Both the position numbers and the translations under genes were made by a program. This document shows, piece after piece, positions 1 to 8,624 of a DNA stretch of 64,000 nucleotides. The DNA lies in NCBI GenBank assembly GCA_023387985.1, contig JAEWHC010000009.1, positions 806,001-870,000 on the forward strand, in the 5' to 3' direction. The notes beneath the pieces were generated by a model. It saw only the letters and a list, made by a program, of their open reading frames with translations, was not told where the DNA came from and made no database searches. The stretch's first letter is position 1; each line of letters starts with the position of its first letter. Source of the stretch: Bacteroidota bacterium. GTDB lineage: Bacteria; Bacteroidota; Bacteroidia; Chitinophagales; Chitinophagaceae.

Positions 1-449
1 AAACCACAATTATTTTTGATCAGCATGGTGAAGCCGGGGTGACCGCTGAGGCAGAAATTCAGCAAAAAGAAATGGAGCCGGTAGAAAACAGCCCTTCTCA
101 GGTTCGTGGTACTGGTATGCCCCCGGACGACCAATTGTTCAGTAAGCAGTATTATACTATGGCCGAAACAACCGATATGCTTGGCATCTCCCATAGCATG
201 GTTCGTTTCTGGGAAAATGAATTTCCAATTTTAAAGCCCCGTAAAAACCGCAAGGGAGACCGCTATTTCCGTCCTGAGGATATAAAAAACCTGGAGTTGA
301 TCTTTCACCTGCTTAAAGTTCGCCGCTTTACCATTGAAGGAGCAAGAGAATATATGAAAAGCAATAAAGGTGGCCTTGAGCAGCTTGATCTAATTAAGAA
401 GCTGGAAGGGTTAAGATCGTTTTTAAATGAACTAAAAACACAGATTTAA
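1..449 (+). CDS. MerR-family transcriptional regulator, 5' end outside the window
   Basis: DNA-binding regulator of the MerR type. The frame is open from base 3 with no stop, so the start lies upstream; the GTG at 39 is unlikely to be the true start. The visible 148 residues carry the winged-helix segment YYTMAETTDMLGISHSMVRF followed by the conserved RFWENEFP-type stretch, the RYFRPEDI turn, and a helical C-terminus (GAREYMKSNKGG). Such short MerR-like proteins are widespread in Bacteroidota, usually without a known effector, and no cysteine-based metal site is visible here. The stop overlaps the next start (TAATG), which suggests co-transcription with the thioredoxin-fold lipoprotein. Confidence 0.85.
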   Translation, partial: TTIIFDQHGEAGVTAEAEIQQKEMEPVENSPSQVRGTGMPPDDQLFSKQYYTMAETTDMLGISHSMVRFWENEFPILKPRKNRKGDRYFRPEDIKNLELIFHLLKVRRFTIEGAREYMKSNKGGLEQLDLIKKLEGLRSFLNELKTQI

Positions 450-1021
450 TGAAAATAACTTTATGGGCTGCCTTCGTTTTCGGCAGCATCGTTATGTTTT
501 CCTGTGGCAGTTCCCGGCCCATAAAATCAGAACCGCCAACTGTAGAAAACGTAGAAGTGCCTAAGGTAGCGGCTTACCAAACGCTTGACGACCATGGACA
601 CAAAATGCTGGTGGGGCAAATTACTCCCGATCTGATAAAAAACGAGACGGACTTTCCATGGTATGCCCAAACGCTTAGTTATTATAAACCCAAAGAAGAA
701 CTGGTACAACAATACAAGGATAAAGCCGGCAGGTTCAACATTGTTTTGTTTGCAGGTACCTGGTGTGAAGATTCGCATTTTATCGTACCCGGTTATATTA
801 AAACCATGGAAACAGCCGGCGTACCTGCAGACCGCCTTGAGTTTTGGGCAACCGACCGCGAGAAACATACCCTGAATGATATGCATACAAAATATGGGGT
901 AACGCTTGTTCCAACCATTATCATTTTTCAGGATGGCAGCGAAGTTGGCCGCGTGGTGGAATATGGCGAATCGGGTTTACCGGATACCGATTTACTTGCA
1001 ATTATGAAAAAGGTTCATTAG
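449..1021 (+). CDS. Thioredoxin-fold lipoprotein with a WCEDS active-site motif
   Basis: Predicted periplasm-facing or outer-membrane lipoprotein: residues 1-19 form a hydrophobic signal ending in a lipobox-like VMFSC, with Cys19 as the lipidation site. The C-terminal half is thioredoxin-like: a beta strand and FAGTWCEDSH at 101-110, then the cis-Pro region TLVPTIIIF. The usual CxxC is reduced to Cys106 with Ser109 in the resolving position, so classical dithiol exchange is not expected; a single-Cys reductase or a binding role is possible. It shares one base with the upstream regulator stop (TAATG) and converges tail to tail with mscS, overlapping by about 20 bases. Substrate unknown. Confidence 0.8.
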   Translation: MKITLWAAFVFGSIVMFSCGSSRPIKSEPPTVENVEVPKVAAYQTLDDHGHKMLVGQITPDLIKNETDFPWYAQTLSYYKPKEELVQQYKDKAGRFNIVLFAGTWCEDSHFIVPGYIKTMETAGVPADRLEFWATDREKHTLNDMHTKYGVTLVPTIIIFQDGSEVGRVVEYGESGLPDTDLLAIMKKVH

Positions 1022-2126
1022 CCGGAGGAGTTGCGCCAGACGTGAGATTGATATTTACAGGGGTAGCTGAGGCAGAAAGTTTTAATTGATGCTGCTCAAG
1101 CAATTTCAGAATCTCCATATTGATCCTTTGCCGCAATTCAAAGAATTCCTTTATGGGAATATCCATTGAAATATAATAATCTACAGTAATCACATGTGCT
1201 GTATTTCCAGTCTCTGAAAAGAATACGGTTTGCTCAGTTACCTGCTCTTTTTGCAGCAAGGTTTTTACATCTGAAATAAATTGTTCGATATGCTGTGGGT
1301 GGCTGTCGAGGTTAAGCATTACCGGGTAATTCACCCTTCTCCTCGTTCGCAGGGTGTGATTGTTTAATATACTGTCCACCATTTTTTTGTTGGGAACGGT
1401 TACATAGGTTTTGTCCGCTGTGCGGATGCGTGTACTTCTCAGCCCAATATGTTCCACTTCACCGTTTATGTTGTCCACCACTACAAGGTCTCCTGTGGTA
1501 AAAGGCTTATCGAAAAAAATGATAAAACTGGCGATCAGGTTTTCGAGGCTTTCTTTGAAGGCCAGCGCAAGTGCCGCGCCTATTATGCTGAAGCCGGTCA
1601 CTACATTGGCCAATGGATACCCGAGTGAGAATTTAAGGATCAGCAATATGCCGATTACGAACATGATGGTTTTCAGGAAATCCCGGAAGAAAAGCACGAT
1701 TTGATCATCAGAACGATCTGGCGTCAGTTTTGCCCGTTGTTGCAGGAGCAGCGCAATAAAAGTGATCATTCGGTTGCAAAGCCAGATGAATGAGCCAATG
1801 AGAATTCCTTTGCCGATGGAATCAAGTATGGTTTGAAAACTCGCCTTATAGATATTGAAATCAAGAACCTGGGGAAGTTTGAGCCTGTCGAGACCAATGA
1901 GCACTACTGCCACAAAAACAAACAAGCCAATAGGAGGGATCACCAGCTTTTGGAAAGCCTGTACCCGGCGTGTTTTTGATTTGACCTCAAACAAAAGGGA
2001 GATTAACCATGCAAAAATCTGGGCAATGTGACGTTTGAACAGGAATACGGCCACAATCAATCCAAGGGAGATCAACCATTCTGAAAGGGGGTTATCTAAA
2101 ATGATAAAATCTGAGATTGAATCCAT
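1002..2126 (-). CDS. MscS-family mechanosensitive ion channel
   Basis: Inner-membrane channel of the small-conductance mechanosensitive family, 374 residues. Several N-terminal hydrophobic helices precede the pore-lining segment (ANVVTGFSIIGAALALAFKE at about 175-195) and the beta domain (DKPFTTGDLVVVDNINGEVE) with the typical IGLRSTRIRTADKTYVTVPN stretch. The tail carries an alpha/beta cytoplasmic domain and a Pro/Ala-rich end. The family releases solutes when membrane tension rises. It lies 29 bases downstream of a lipoprotein gene on the same strand and is probably the last gene of a leftward operon that also holds lpxH. Confidence 0.93.
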   Translation of the reverse strand: MDSISDFIILDNPLSEWLISLGLIVAVFLFKRHIAQIFAWLISLLFEVKSKTRRVQAFQKLVIPPIGLFVFVAVVLIGLDRLKLPQVLDFNIYKASFQTILDSIGKGILIGSFIWLCNRMITFIALLLQQRAKLTPDRSDDQIVLFFRDFLKTIMFVIGILLILKFSLGYPLANVVTGFSIIGAALALAFKESLENLIASFIIFFDKPFTTGDLVVVDNINGEVEHIGLRSTRIRTADKTYVTVPNKKMVDSILNNHTLRTRRRVNYPVMLNLDSHPQHIEQFISDVKTLLQKEQVTEQTVFFSETGNTAHVITVDYYISMDIPIKEFFELRQRINMEILKLLEQHQLKLSASATPVNINLTSGATPPANEPFS

Positions 2127-2155
2127 GCGGTAATTTGAATTTAATTAGCACACTG

Positions 2156-2983
2156 CTATTGCTGCAGGCTGGGTTGCAAAGCTAACCTATGAAGATTTTG
2201 TTCTGCGTCAATAAAATAGTAAAAACCAGGGGTGATCAGTTGTTTTATTGCCGGAGATGAAGCAGGAATGGGTACTTTTTCAAGTCTGCCATCAGCAATT
2301 GAAATTTTATACCATTCCGAAAATCGATTAATATAAACCACGTGGTTGAAGACCACCAAATCAGCCAGCCCCTCTATGGGAATAAACTTTTGAAGGGTAC
2401 CAAAATAATCAAACAAATAAATGCCTTTAGAGGTATCGGCAAGGTAAAGGGTTTGGTGATCGTCGTAAATTTTTACAGGCATAGGTGGTTGATCAAACAG
2501 TTGGCGGAAATCGGCAGTACGCATAAGTTCTGCACCTTGTGGATTTATTTTTTTCAGGGAAAAATCGAGCAGGTCAAAGATCCAGATATTGTTGTCATAG
2601 CTCTGGGCTACAGCGCTTGCCTGCCCAAAGCCATTCATGCGCAAATCCAGTTCGGTAGCAGGTTTTAAAAACCGGTCCAGTAAAACCACGCTGCCAAAAT
2701 CTTTGTACCAAAGCAATAAGCGTAAAGGGTTAGAAACATCGAGTGTATGCAACTCACCATGCCGGGCAATTGCGCTGAATTGCTGTAGAAAATGTCCATT
2801 GGCATCGAGCTTAATCAGGTGGTTATTTAAATTGAGGATGTAAATATTGCCCAGGGCATCCACAGAAAATTGGTCAACTTTTTGAGCAATGCCCTGGGAA
2901 GAGCCGGATGGCTGTGCAACGGGAGGCTGTGCCGAACATCCAATGCTCAACGCGATCAATATCAAGAAGAACCCGGATCTCAT
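2156..2983 (-). CDS. Putative beta-propeller-like lipoprotein
   Basis: No firm family. I place the start at 2983 because this ATG overlaps the lpxH stop (ATGA) and is followed by a good lipoprotein signal (MRSGFFLILIALSIGCSAQ, lipobox IGC). The alternative start at 3049 would lie inside lpxH. The mature 255 residues contain repeated strand patterns such as DALGNIYILNLNNHLIKLDANGHFLQ and DDHQTLYLADTSKGIYLFD, which resemble NHL or YncE-like propeller blades. It is probably anchored to a membrane on the periplasmic side. Translation looks coupled to lpxH. Function unknown. Confidence 0.7.
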   Translation of the reverse strand: MRSGFFLILIALSIGCSAQPPVAQPSGSSQGIAQKVDQFSVDALGNIYILNLNNHLIKLDANGHFLQQFSAIARHGELHTLDVSNPLRLLLWYKDFGSVVLLDRFLKPATELDLRMNGFGQASAVAQSYDNNIWIFDLLDFSLKKINPQGAELMRTADFRQLFDQPPMPVKIYDDHQTLYLADTSKGIYLFDYFGTLQKFIPIEGLADLVVFNHVVYINRFSEWYKISIADGRLEKVPIPASSPAIKQLITPGFYYFIDAEQNLHRLALQPSLQQ

Positions 2984-3753
2984 AGCGGATAATACTCGAG
3001 GGAAAGTTGGTGCCCATCGAAAACGGCGTATGAATTGAAGCTTATCCAATCACCCAAATTTACATATTCCGAACCATCAGCAATGGCGTATTTGCCGGGA
3101 AGGTGGCGATGACCATAAATAAAATAGTCGAAATGTTCTTTTCTTAGCATTTCCTGGCTATGGAGTATCAGCCTTTCTTTATCGATTCCATAAAAATGTT
3201 GTTCTTCTACTCCGGTCTGCCGGCTTTTATCACTGAAATAATTGGCTGTGCCCATGCCGATTGCCGGAGGCAAAATTCCAAACAGCCATTGGCTGACCGG
3301 ATTTCGAAAAATGGTTTTCAGCATTTTGTACTTGTGGTCTCCGGGTCCGAGACCATCGCCGTGAGCCACATAAAATTTTTTGCCGTTGGCTTCAAAGCAA
3401 TGTGCGTTCATGTGAACCTGCAGGTTGATTTCACGGGTGAGGTAATCTTTCATCCACATATCGTGATTGCCCGCAAAAAAATGCAATTCAATTCCCGCAT
3501 CTGCCAGGGCCGCCAATGCGCCAAAAAAGCGGATATACCCTTTTGGTACGACATGCCGGTATTCGAACCAAAAATCGAACAAATCGCCCACCAGGAAAAC
3601 AGCATGTGCTTCATCAGCTTTTTCCAGGAAAAACTTAACCAGCAGCAATTCGCGTTTACGGCTGCTTTCGTAATCAGGTGATCCCAAATGAAAATCGGAA
3701 AGAAAGAACAGTTTTTTACCGGCTGGAAGCTCCATAATTTGAAAATCCATCAC
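2980..3753 (-). CDS. lpxH: UDP-2,3-diacylglucosamine diphosphatase (LpxH type)
   Basis: Calcineurin-like metallophosphoesterase of lipid A synthesis. It is expected to cleave UDP-2,3-diacylglucosamine to lipid X and UMP at the inner face of the cytoplasmic membrane. All family motifs are present: DFHLG (20-24), GDLFDFW (about 56-62), GNHD (about 95-98), HGDGLGPGD (about 131) and GHRH near residue 215. Length (257) is normal; other metallophosphoesterases of this fold are possible, but the extended GDLFDFWFEY segment favours LpxH. It sits in a leftward run gGCT-like / lpxH / lipoprotein / mscS, with a 37-base gap upstream and an ATGA overlap downstream. Confidence 0.88.
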   Translation of the reverse strand: MMDFQIMELPAGKKLFFLSDFHLGSPDYESSRKRELLLVKFFLEKADEAHAVFLVGDLFDFWFEYRHVVPKGYIRFFGALAALADAGIELHFFAGNHDMWMKDYLTREINLQVHMNAHCFEANGKKFYVAHGDGLGPGDHKYKMLKTIFRNPVSQWLFGILPPAIGMGTANYFSDKSRQTGVEEQHFYGIDKERLILHSQEMLRKEHFDYFIYGHRHLPGKYAIADGSEYVNLGDWISFNSYAVFDGHQLSLEYYPL

Positions 3754-3790
3754 CGTCTGTGATTTCCCCGGTGAGGAGGGTGTTTACTTT

Positions 3791-4231
3791 TTAATTTGAA
3801 CCGTATTTCCTGTTGAAAAATTCCAGTACATCGCCGGATTCCACAACCGGGTAGCCTTCAAGCGGACGGGCATACCAGTAAACCCAGGCTTCGTGCCGGG
3901 TTCCGTCCTCCAGTTCAACAATGGTCCTATCCCTGTAATAAAATTTTTCTTCGTCATAAGAAGGATTGACGCCTTCGTAATCATCAAGCTGCGCGATGGC
4001 CCAGGCAAACTCCTCTACGTTTCGAATCTCATACAATTCGCCAACGATCTTTTGTGTGCAACCTGGTTTTGAAAAACCGACAGCAATATGCCCCATGTCG
4101 TGAAGACACCCGCTTGTTGTGCCATTTCCTACAAAATCAAAATACTGGCTAATGTAGCTATAGGCCGGGCTGTTGAATCCCCTTCGCAACGAAGAGTAAA
4201 CGAAAATCCTGGTCAGTTCAGGTTGTTGCAT
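3791..4231 (-). CDS. Gamma-glutamylcyclotransferase-family protein (AIG2-like)
   Basis: Small cytosolic protein of 146 residues with the BtrG/gamma-glutamylcyclotransferase fold. The N-terminal IFVYSSLRRG matches the substrate-binding YGSLxxG loop with an extra residue, and AQLDDYEGVNP supplies the conserved acidic residue of the family (Asp/Glu in LDxxEG). The later FYYRDRTIVELEDG and EAWVYWYARP strands are also typical. Family members release 5-oxoproline from gamma-glutamyl compounds, but the substrate cannot be deduced. It is the first gene of the leftward group ending with mscS. Confidence 0.8.
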   Translation of the reverse strand: MQQPELTRIFVYSSLRRGFNSPAYSYISQYFDFVGNGTTSGCLHDMGHIAVGFSKPGCTQKIVGELYEIRNVEEFAWAIAQLDDYEGVNPSYDEEKFYYRDRTIVELEDGTRHEAWVYWYARPLEGYPVVESGDVLEFFNRKYGSN

Positions 4232-4372
4232 TGGTGATGTTTTTGCTCACTGGCTAAGTTCCTAAAGGGTTTCTATATTTCCTATTTAAATCCTGTTTTT
4301 TTTGAGAGGGTGGTTGGAAGTCTTACAGAAATATGCTGGGAGATCGCATACACGTAGCTGGAATTCCTGTAG

Positions 4373-4386
4373 GTGAATTAATTCAC
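4373..4386. promoter_or_regulatory. 14-base perfect palindrome between LUD and gGCT-like genes
   Basis: GTGAATTAATTCAC reads the same on both strands. It lies in the 172-base gap downstream of the LUD gene and about 140 bases upstream of the gGCT-like start, both leftward. A protein-binding site is possible, but an AT-rich chance palindrome cannot be ruled out. Confidence 0.25.
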
Positions 4387-4403
4387 GCATGAATGCCATC
4401 TAC

Positions 4404-5051
4404 CTATTCCTGTTCAACCAAAAAACAAAAAACTTCTTTGGGACCATGAACGCCTGTCACCAGGGTTTTTTCAATATCTGCAGTTCGGCTTGGCCCGCTT
4501 GCCAACGTGATGGATGGCGGCAGTTTGCTACCATATTTTTGCTGCAGCAAATCAATGCCGTCACTGATATCGAAAACCAATTGGTTGGCATAAGCGATGC
4601 ATACATGGACCGGAGCATATACGCTGGTTGCGCGTCCGCCGCTGCTATTGGTAGTAAGAAACATTGACCCGGTACGTGCGACAAGGCATTCGCAACCGGT
4701 GACGGCCACTACGGATTCAGGCAGGTCAGGCCACCAGGTATTTTTAAAGCCGTTGCGCTCCAATTGCTCTTTCCACTTTGGTTGCCTGCAATACCATCTG
4801 TCCCAATGCGCGGATTTTCCCATAGTTTCCAGGTTTTGAACAACTTCCCGCATATTCATGCAATAGATAAAATGACCCCCGAGCCGGGTGAATTCTTCCG
4901 CAAAGATCACCGCGAGGTCTTCATCCTTATTTCCGGTAAATTGTTCATTTGCAGGAAGCTCAGCCAGGTCGGGATAGGGCCTGGAAGAAGGTTGTTTCAA
5001 AGCTTCTTTTATGCGGTTAAGGATTCTGTCGCGGCTATTTCTTTCAGCCAT
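4404..5051 (-). CDS. LUD-domain protein (LutC/YkgG-like)
   Basis: Cytosolic protein of the LUD fold, 215 residues. The C-terminal signature ASGPSRTADIEKTLVTGVHG matches the conserved GPSxTADIExxLVxGxHGP of LutC/YkgG proteins. LutC acts with the iron-sulfur proteins LutA and LutB in L-lactate oxidation, but neither is nearby. Instead this gene follows ftsH by 12 bases on the same strand and is likely co-transcribed with rsfS and ftsH, so a role in lactate use is unproven. Conserved GCECLVARTGSMFL in the middle supports the assignment. Confidence 0.85.
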   Translation of the reverse strand: MAERNSRDRILNRIKEALKQPSSRPYPDLAELPANEQFTGNKDEDLAVIFAEEFTRLGGHFIYCMNMREVVQNLETMGKSAHWDRWYCRQPKWKEQLERNGFKNTWWPDLPESVVAVTGCECLVARTGSMFLTTNSSGGRATSVYAPVHVCIAYANQLVFDISDGIDLLQQKYGSKLPPSITLASGPSRTADIEKTLVTGVHGPKEVFCFLVEQE

Positions 5052-5063
5052 ATGCAGTTACTT

Positions 5064-7166
5064 TTATGGAGTTCCGCCGGGATTCTGGGCAGGAGGTACA
5101 CCGGGCAATTCGGTGGTTACCTGTTGAGGCAGGCCATCCTGGTCTTGCCCGTTTTCTTCGTTTGACGGCCTGGATTCCGGTTTGGGTTCATCGTCTACAA
5201 TATGCACATGCTTGATTTCAAAGGGGCGCTTGCCGATCAATGCTTCCACATCACTCTGGAACAACACTTCTTTGTCGAGTAATGCTTTTGCCAGCTTTTC
5301 AACCTCTGCCCGTTTGTCCATCAATAATTTTTTGGTACGCTCGTATGCTGAAGCAATCAGGGCCCTTACTTCCGTGTCAATCAGTTTCCCGGTTTCTTCA
5401 CTATATGGTTTGGTAAAGGTCTGATCGGCATTGGGGTCATAATAGCTGATATTGCCGAGTTTTTCATTCATTCCGTAAACCGTAATCATGCCGTAGGCGG
5501 TTCGTGTAATCTGCTGCAGGTCATTGCTTGCACCGGTGCTGATTTTTCCAAAGAAGATTTCTTCAGATGCCCGTCCGCCAAGCGTCATACAGATCTGGTC
5601 CATCAACTGGTCGGTATTGTAGAGATATTGTTCCTTGGGCGTGTATTGTGCATAGCCCAATGCAGCAGTGCCCCGGGGAACGATGGTTACTTTAAGAAGG
5701 GGATAAGCATGCTCCAAAAACCATCCGCAAATAGCATGTCCGGCTTCATGATAGGCAATGATCTCTTTTTCTTCAGGGCTGATCAGTTTGTTTTTCTTTT
5801 CAAGGCCTCCAATGATCCGGTCAATCGCGTCCTGGAAATCTGACATGTCCACCGCTGTTTTGCCTTTTCGCGCAGCAATAAGGGCAGCTTCGTTACACAC
5901 ATTGGCAATGTCGGCACCTGCAAATCCCGGAGTTTGCTCAGCAAGCTTATGTAAGTCCAGGGTTTCAGAAATTTTGATCGGCTTTAAGTGAACCTTGAAA
6001 ATTTGTTCACGTCCAACCAGGTCGGGCGCATCAATGCTGATCTGGCGGTCGAAACGGCCAGGACGAAGCAGGGCGCTATCCAGCACATCCGGCCTGTTGG
6101 TTGCCGCCAGAATGATGATGCCGGTATCACCGCCGAAACCATCCATTTCTACAAGCAACTGGTTTAGGGTATTTTCCCTTTCGTCGTTGCTCATAATGGC
6201 ATTTCTGCCACGTGCACGGCCAATAGCGTCAATTTCATCAATAAATATAATACAAGGTGATTTTTCGCGGGCTTGCTTAAAGAGGTCCCGTACGCGGCTT
6301 GCACCCACACCTACAAACATTTCAACAAAATCTGATCCGCTAAGGCTGAAGAAAGGAACTTTTGCTTCACCGGCCATGGCTTTTGCCAGCAAGGTTTTAC
6401 CTGTGCCCGGGGGTCCTACGAGCAGTGCGCCTTTCGGGATCTTGCCTCCGAGGGCGGTATACTTTTTCGGATTTTTCAGGAAGTCAACAATTTCCATCAC
6501 TTCCACTTTGGCCTCATCGAGTCCGGCCACATCAGCAAAAGTTACATTTACCTTAATGTCTTTGTCAAACAATTGCGCCCGGCTTTTACCGATATTGAAA
6601 ATGCCTCCGGGTCCGCCTGCACCTCCTCCTCCGCCCATCTTGCGCATCATAAGCATTAGAAATATCACAAATAAGCCAATGGTAAGCAAGGTTTGCATCA
6701 ATGGTCCCAACCATTCGGCTTCATCATCAGCAACCGAACGCAAAGTAGCCAGGTTGTTTTGCTCCCGGTATTCATTCATTTCAGTGTTCCAACTCGTCCA
6801 GTCTGTGATTTTGAATTCAAAATGGGGGCCTGCTTCATTTATTTTGAGGTGCGCTTTTTCATAAGCCTGTTTATAAAACGGTTTTTCCAGGCTGTCTTTT
6901 TTAATATATACCCGGATAAGTAGTTTATTGCGCAATTCAAGAATATGCTCCACATCCCCGGGTTTATACATTTGCTCGAGAAAGGATTTTTTATCGGTCT
7001 TCAGCGCGGTGCCAGAAGTGTTGAAAAATTGCGTAGCCAGAATTCCGAGGATTATGATTCCATAGAACCAATAAATATTAAACCTCGGAATCTTAGGTCC
7101 CGATTTGTCATCCATTGGTTTACGGGGAAGACGGTTATTCTGTTGTTGTTTGTTGTCTTGACTCAT
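5064..7166 (-). CDS. ftsH: ATP-dependent zinc metalloprotease FtsH
   Basis: Membrane-anchored AAA+ protease that degrades misassembled membrane proteins and selected cytosolic regulators. 700 residues: N-terminal helix at about 31-48, a periplasmic domain, a second helix at about 155-174, then a Gly-rich linker. The AAA module has Walker A GPPGTGKT (251-258), Walker B IIFIDEID (306-313) and the second region of homology ending with LLRPGRFDR (367-374). The protease zinc site HEAGH is at 473-477. The C-terminus is a disordered Pro/Gln/Glu-rich tail. It lies between rsfS (37-base gap) and the LUD gene. Confidence 0.98.
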   Translation of the reverse strand: MSQDNKQQQNNRLPRKPMDDKSGPKIPRFNIYWFYGIIILGILATQFFNTSGTALKTDKKSFLEQMYKPGDVEHILELRNKLLIRVYIKKDSLEKPFYKQAYEKAHLKINEAGPHFEFKITDWTSWNTEMNEYREQNNLATLRSVADDEAEWLGPLMQTLLTIGLFVIFLMLMMRKMGGGGGAGGPGGIFNIGKSRAQLFDKDIKVNVTFADVAGLDEAKVEVMEIVDFLKNPKKYTALGGKIPKGALLVGPPGTGKTLLAKAMAGEAKVPFFSLSGSDFVEMFVGVGASRVRDLFKQAREKSPCIIFIDEIDAIGRARGRNAIMSNDERENTLNQLLVEMDGFGGDTGIIILAATNRPDVLDSALLRPGRFDRQISIDAPDLVGREQIFKVHLKPIKISETLDLHKLAEQTPGFAGADIANVCNEAALIAARKGKTAVDMSDFQDAIDRIIGGLEKKNKLISPEEKEIIAYHEAGHAICGWFLEHAYPLLKVTIVPRGTAALGYAQYTPKEQYLYNTDQLMDQICMTLGGRASEEIFFGKISTGASNDLQQITRTAYGMITVYGMNEKLGNISYYDPNADQTFTKPYSEETGKLIDTEVRALIASAYERTKKLLMDKRAEVEKLAKALLDKEVLFQSDVEALIGKRPFEIKHVHIVDDEPKPESRPSNEENGQDQDGLPQQVTTELPGVPPAQNPGGTP

Positions 7167-7203
7167 TGTTTAAGCTGTTGATCCCTTTTTTTACCAGGGT
7201 ACA

Positions 7204-7608
7204 CTAATTATCTACATGATTGTTTATAGGTGCATCACTCCAGAGTTCTTCTAATTGATAGAAATTCCGGATTTGAGGCAGCATAATGTGAACGACAAAT
7301 TCAATGTAATCGATAATGATCCAGTTGGCATGTTGCCTTCCTTCCACATGGTATGGCCGTTCACCGGTTTGATTAAGAACCACATCTTCAACGCTGTCGG
7401 CAATCGCTCTCACCTGTAGAGGGGAGGTGGCTTCTGCAATGATGAAATAGTCTGAGACCGCTTCCGGGATTTTTGTAAGGTTTATTGAAAGTATGTTTTC
7501 TCCTTTTTTTTGAAAAATGCCTTCTAAAATGGCATTCATCAACCGGGTTTGTTCTTTTTTATTATTTTTTGTCTTCCTGTTTTTTGTAGGCGATTCCGTT
7601 TTATTCAA
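7204..7608 (-). CDS. rsfS: Ribosomal silencing factor RsfS
   Basis: RsfS binds ribosomal protein uL14 and blocks subunit joining when nutrients are scarce. The core (MNAILEGIFQKKGENI, EAVSDYFIIAEATS, HVEGRQHANWIIIDY, FVVHIMLPQIRNFYQLEELW) is typical. The start is uncertain: the listed one is a TTG at 7608 giving 134 residues with a Lys-rich extension, and the first in-frame ATG is at 7539 (111 residues). No in-frame ATG exists further upstream before a stop. It is divergent from birA and first in the rsfS-ftsH-LUD run. Confidence 0.92.
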   Translation of the reverse strand: MNKTESPTKNRKTKNNKKEQTRLMNAILEGIFQKKGENILSINLTKIPEAVSDYFIIAEATSPLQVRAIADSVEDVVLNQTGERPYHVEGRQHANWIIIDYIEFVVHIMLPQIRNFYQLEELWSDAPINNHVDN

Positions 7609-7673
7609 TATGCATTGATTTTTTAGGTTTATTATTTAGCTTATTCCAGTATCTCTTTGCCGTACCAATGGCC

Positions 7674-7681
7674 TAATTTTG
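7674..7681 (+). promoter_or_regulatory. Bacteroidota-type -7 box upstream of birA
   Basis: TAATTTTG matches the phylum consensus TAnnTTTG exactly. It ends 21 bases before the ATG at 7703 and overlaps the alternative TTG start at 7679, which argues for the ATG. The -33 element is not convincing: a TTTG at 7656-7659 is closer than usual. Confidence 0.45.
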
Positions 7682-7702
7682 CCAAATTTAGCCACAGATT
7701 GG

Positions 7703-8464
7703 ATGAAATTATCACATATAGGGCATACAATACAAGAATTTAAGATAATTAATAGTACCAACTTGTATGCCACAGCACAAATTAGGTTGGGAAAAGGTAT
7801 ACATGGTATTGTGTACCGCGCCGATGAGCAATTGGAAGGGCGAGGCCAACGCGGGAAAAAATGGTTAAGTCAGGCAGGGGAATCGATCTTGATGTCGGTG
7901 GTGCTCCAACCCACCAAACTCGCTTCCAGTCAGCATTTCAGGCTGATAGCGGCTATTGCACTTGGGGTGATTGATTACCTCAAAAGCCAACATGAGGATG
8001 GGTGGAAAATTAAATGGCCGAATGATATTTATTGGAATGACAGAAAGGCAGGAGGAGTACTGATTGAGAACACCTTTATGGCAGGTAAATGGGAGTGGAG
8101 TGTGGTTGGTATTGGGCTTAATTTGAATGCCCCAAGCTTCCACCCGGAGCTCCCCAATCCTGTAAGTCTGAAAATCATAACCGGAGAATATTATGAGCCT
8201 GCAATTGAATGCGAAAAACTCTGTGGTTTCCTGGAAAAAAGATGGCAACAATTGAACCGGTCAATGGCCTGGAAGAATATGCTGGAAGAATACAATGACC
8301 TGTTGTATGCCCGGAACAGTTATCAAAGATTCAGAAAGGAGAATATGGTTGCTGAACTCCTCGTGAACCATGTGACCGCAGAAGGACAACTGGTTTGTGG
8401 AGAAGCAGAAGAATACTTATTCGATTTTGGAGAGGTGGAATGGATAATGCCAGATGGCAGGTAG
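7703..8464 (+). CDS. birA: Biotin--[acetyl-CoA-carboxylase] ligase
   Basis: Attaches biotin to the carrier domain of acetyl-CoA carboxylase through biotinyl-AMP. The 253-residue protein has the ligase catalytic domain without an N-terminal DNA-binding domain, so it should not act as a repressor. Visible motifs: INSTNLYA, the biotinyl-AMP loop EQLEGRGQRGKKWLS (family GRGRxGRxW), KWPNDIYWNDRKAGGVLIE, and GIGLNLN. A TTG at 7679 would add eight residues, but it overlaps a good -7 box, so I prefer the ATG at 7703. It is transcribed away from rsfS. Confidence 0.93.
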   Translation: MKLSHIGHTIQEFKIINSTNLYATAQIRLGKGIHGIVYRADEQLEGRGQRGKKWLSQAGESILMSVVLQPTKLASSQHFRLIAAIALGVIDYLKSQHEDGWKIKWPNDIYWNDRKAGGVLIENTFMAGKWEWSVVGIGLNLNAPSFHPELPNPVSLKIITGEYYEPAIECEKLCGFLEKRWQQLNRSMAWKNMLEEYNDLLYARNSYQRFRKENMVAELLVNHVTAEGQLVCGEAEEYLFDFGEVEWIMPDGR

Positions 8465-8624
8465 CATTTACGGCGAAATGTAGCAATGGGGAGCCCAGAC
8501 TTTTTTAAGGTTTTCTGTAATGCAGATCACAAACGGGGAGTTGTTCGTAAATTAAAATTGGGAATACGTCCCGGAGCTTCAATGCGCATTTTGCAACAGC
8601 AGATGATGTATTCTGCAAAATCAG

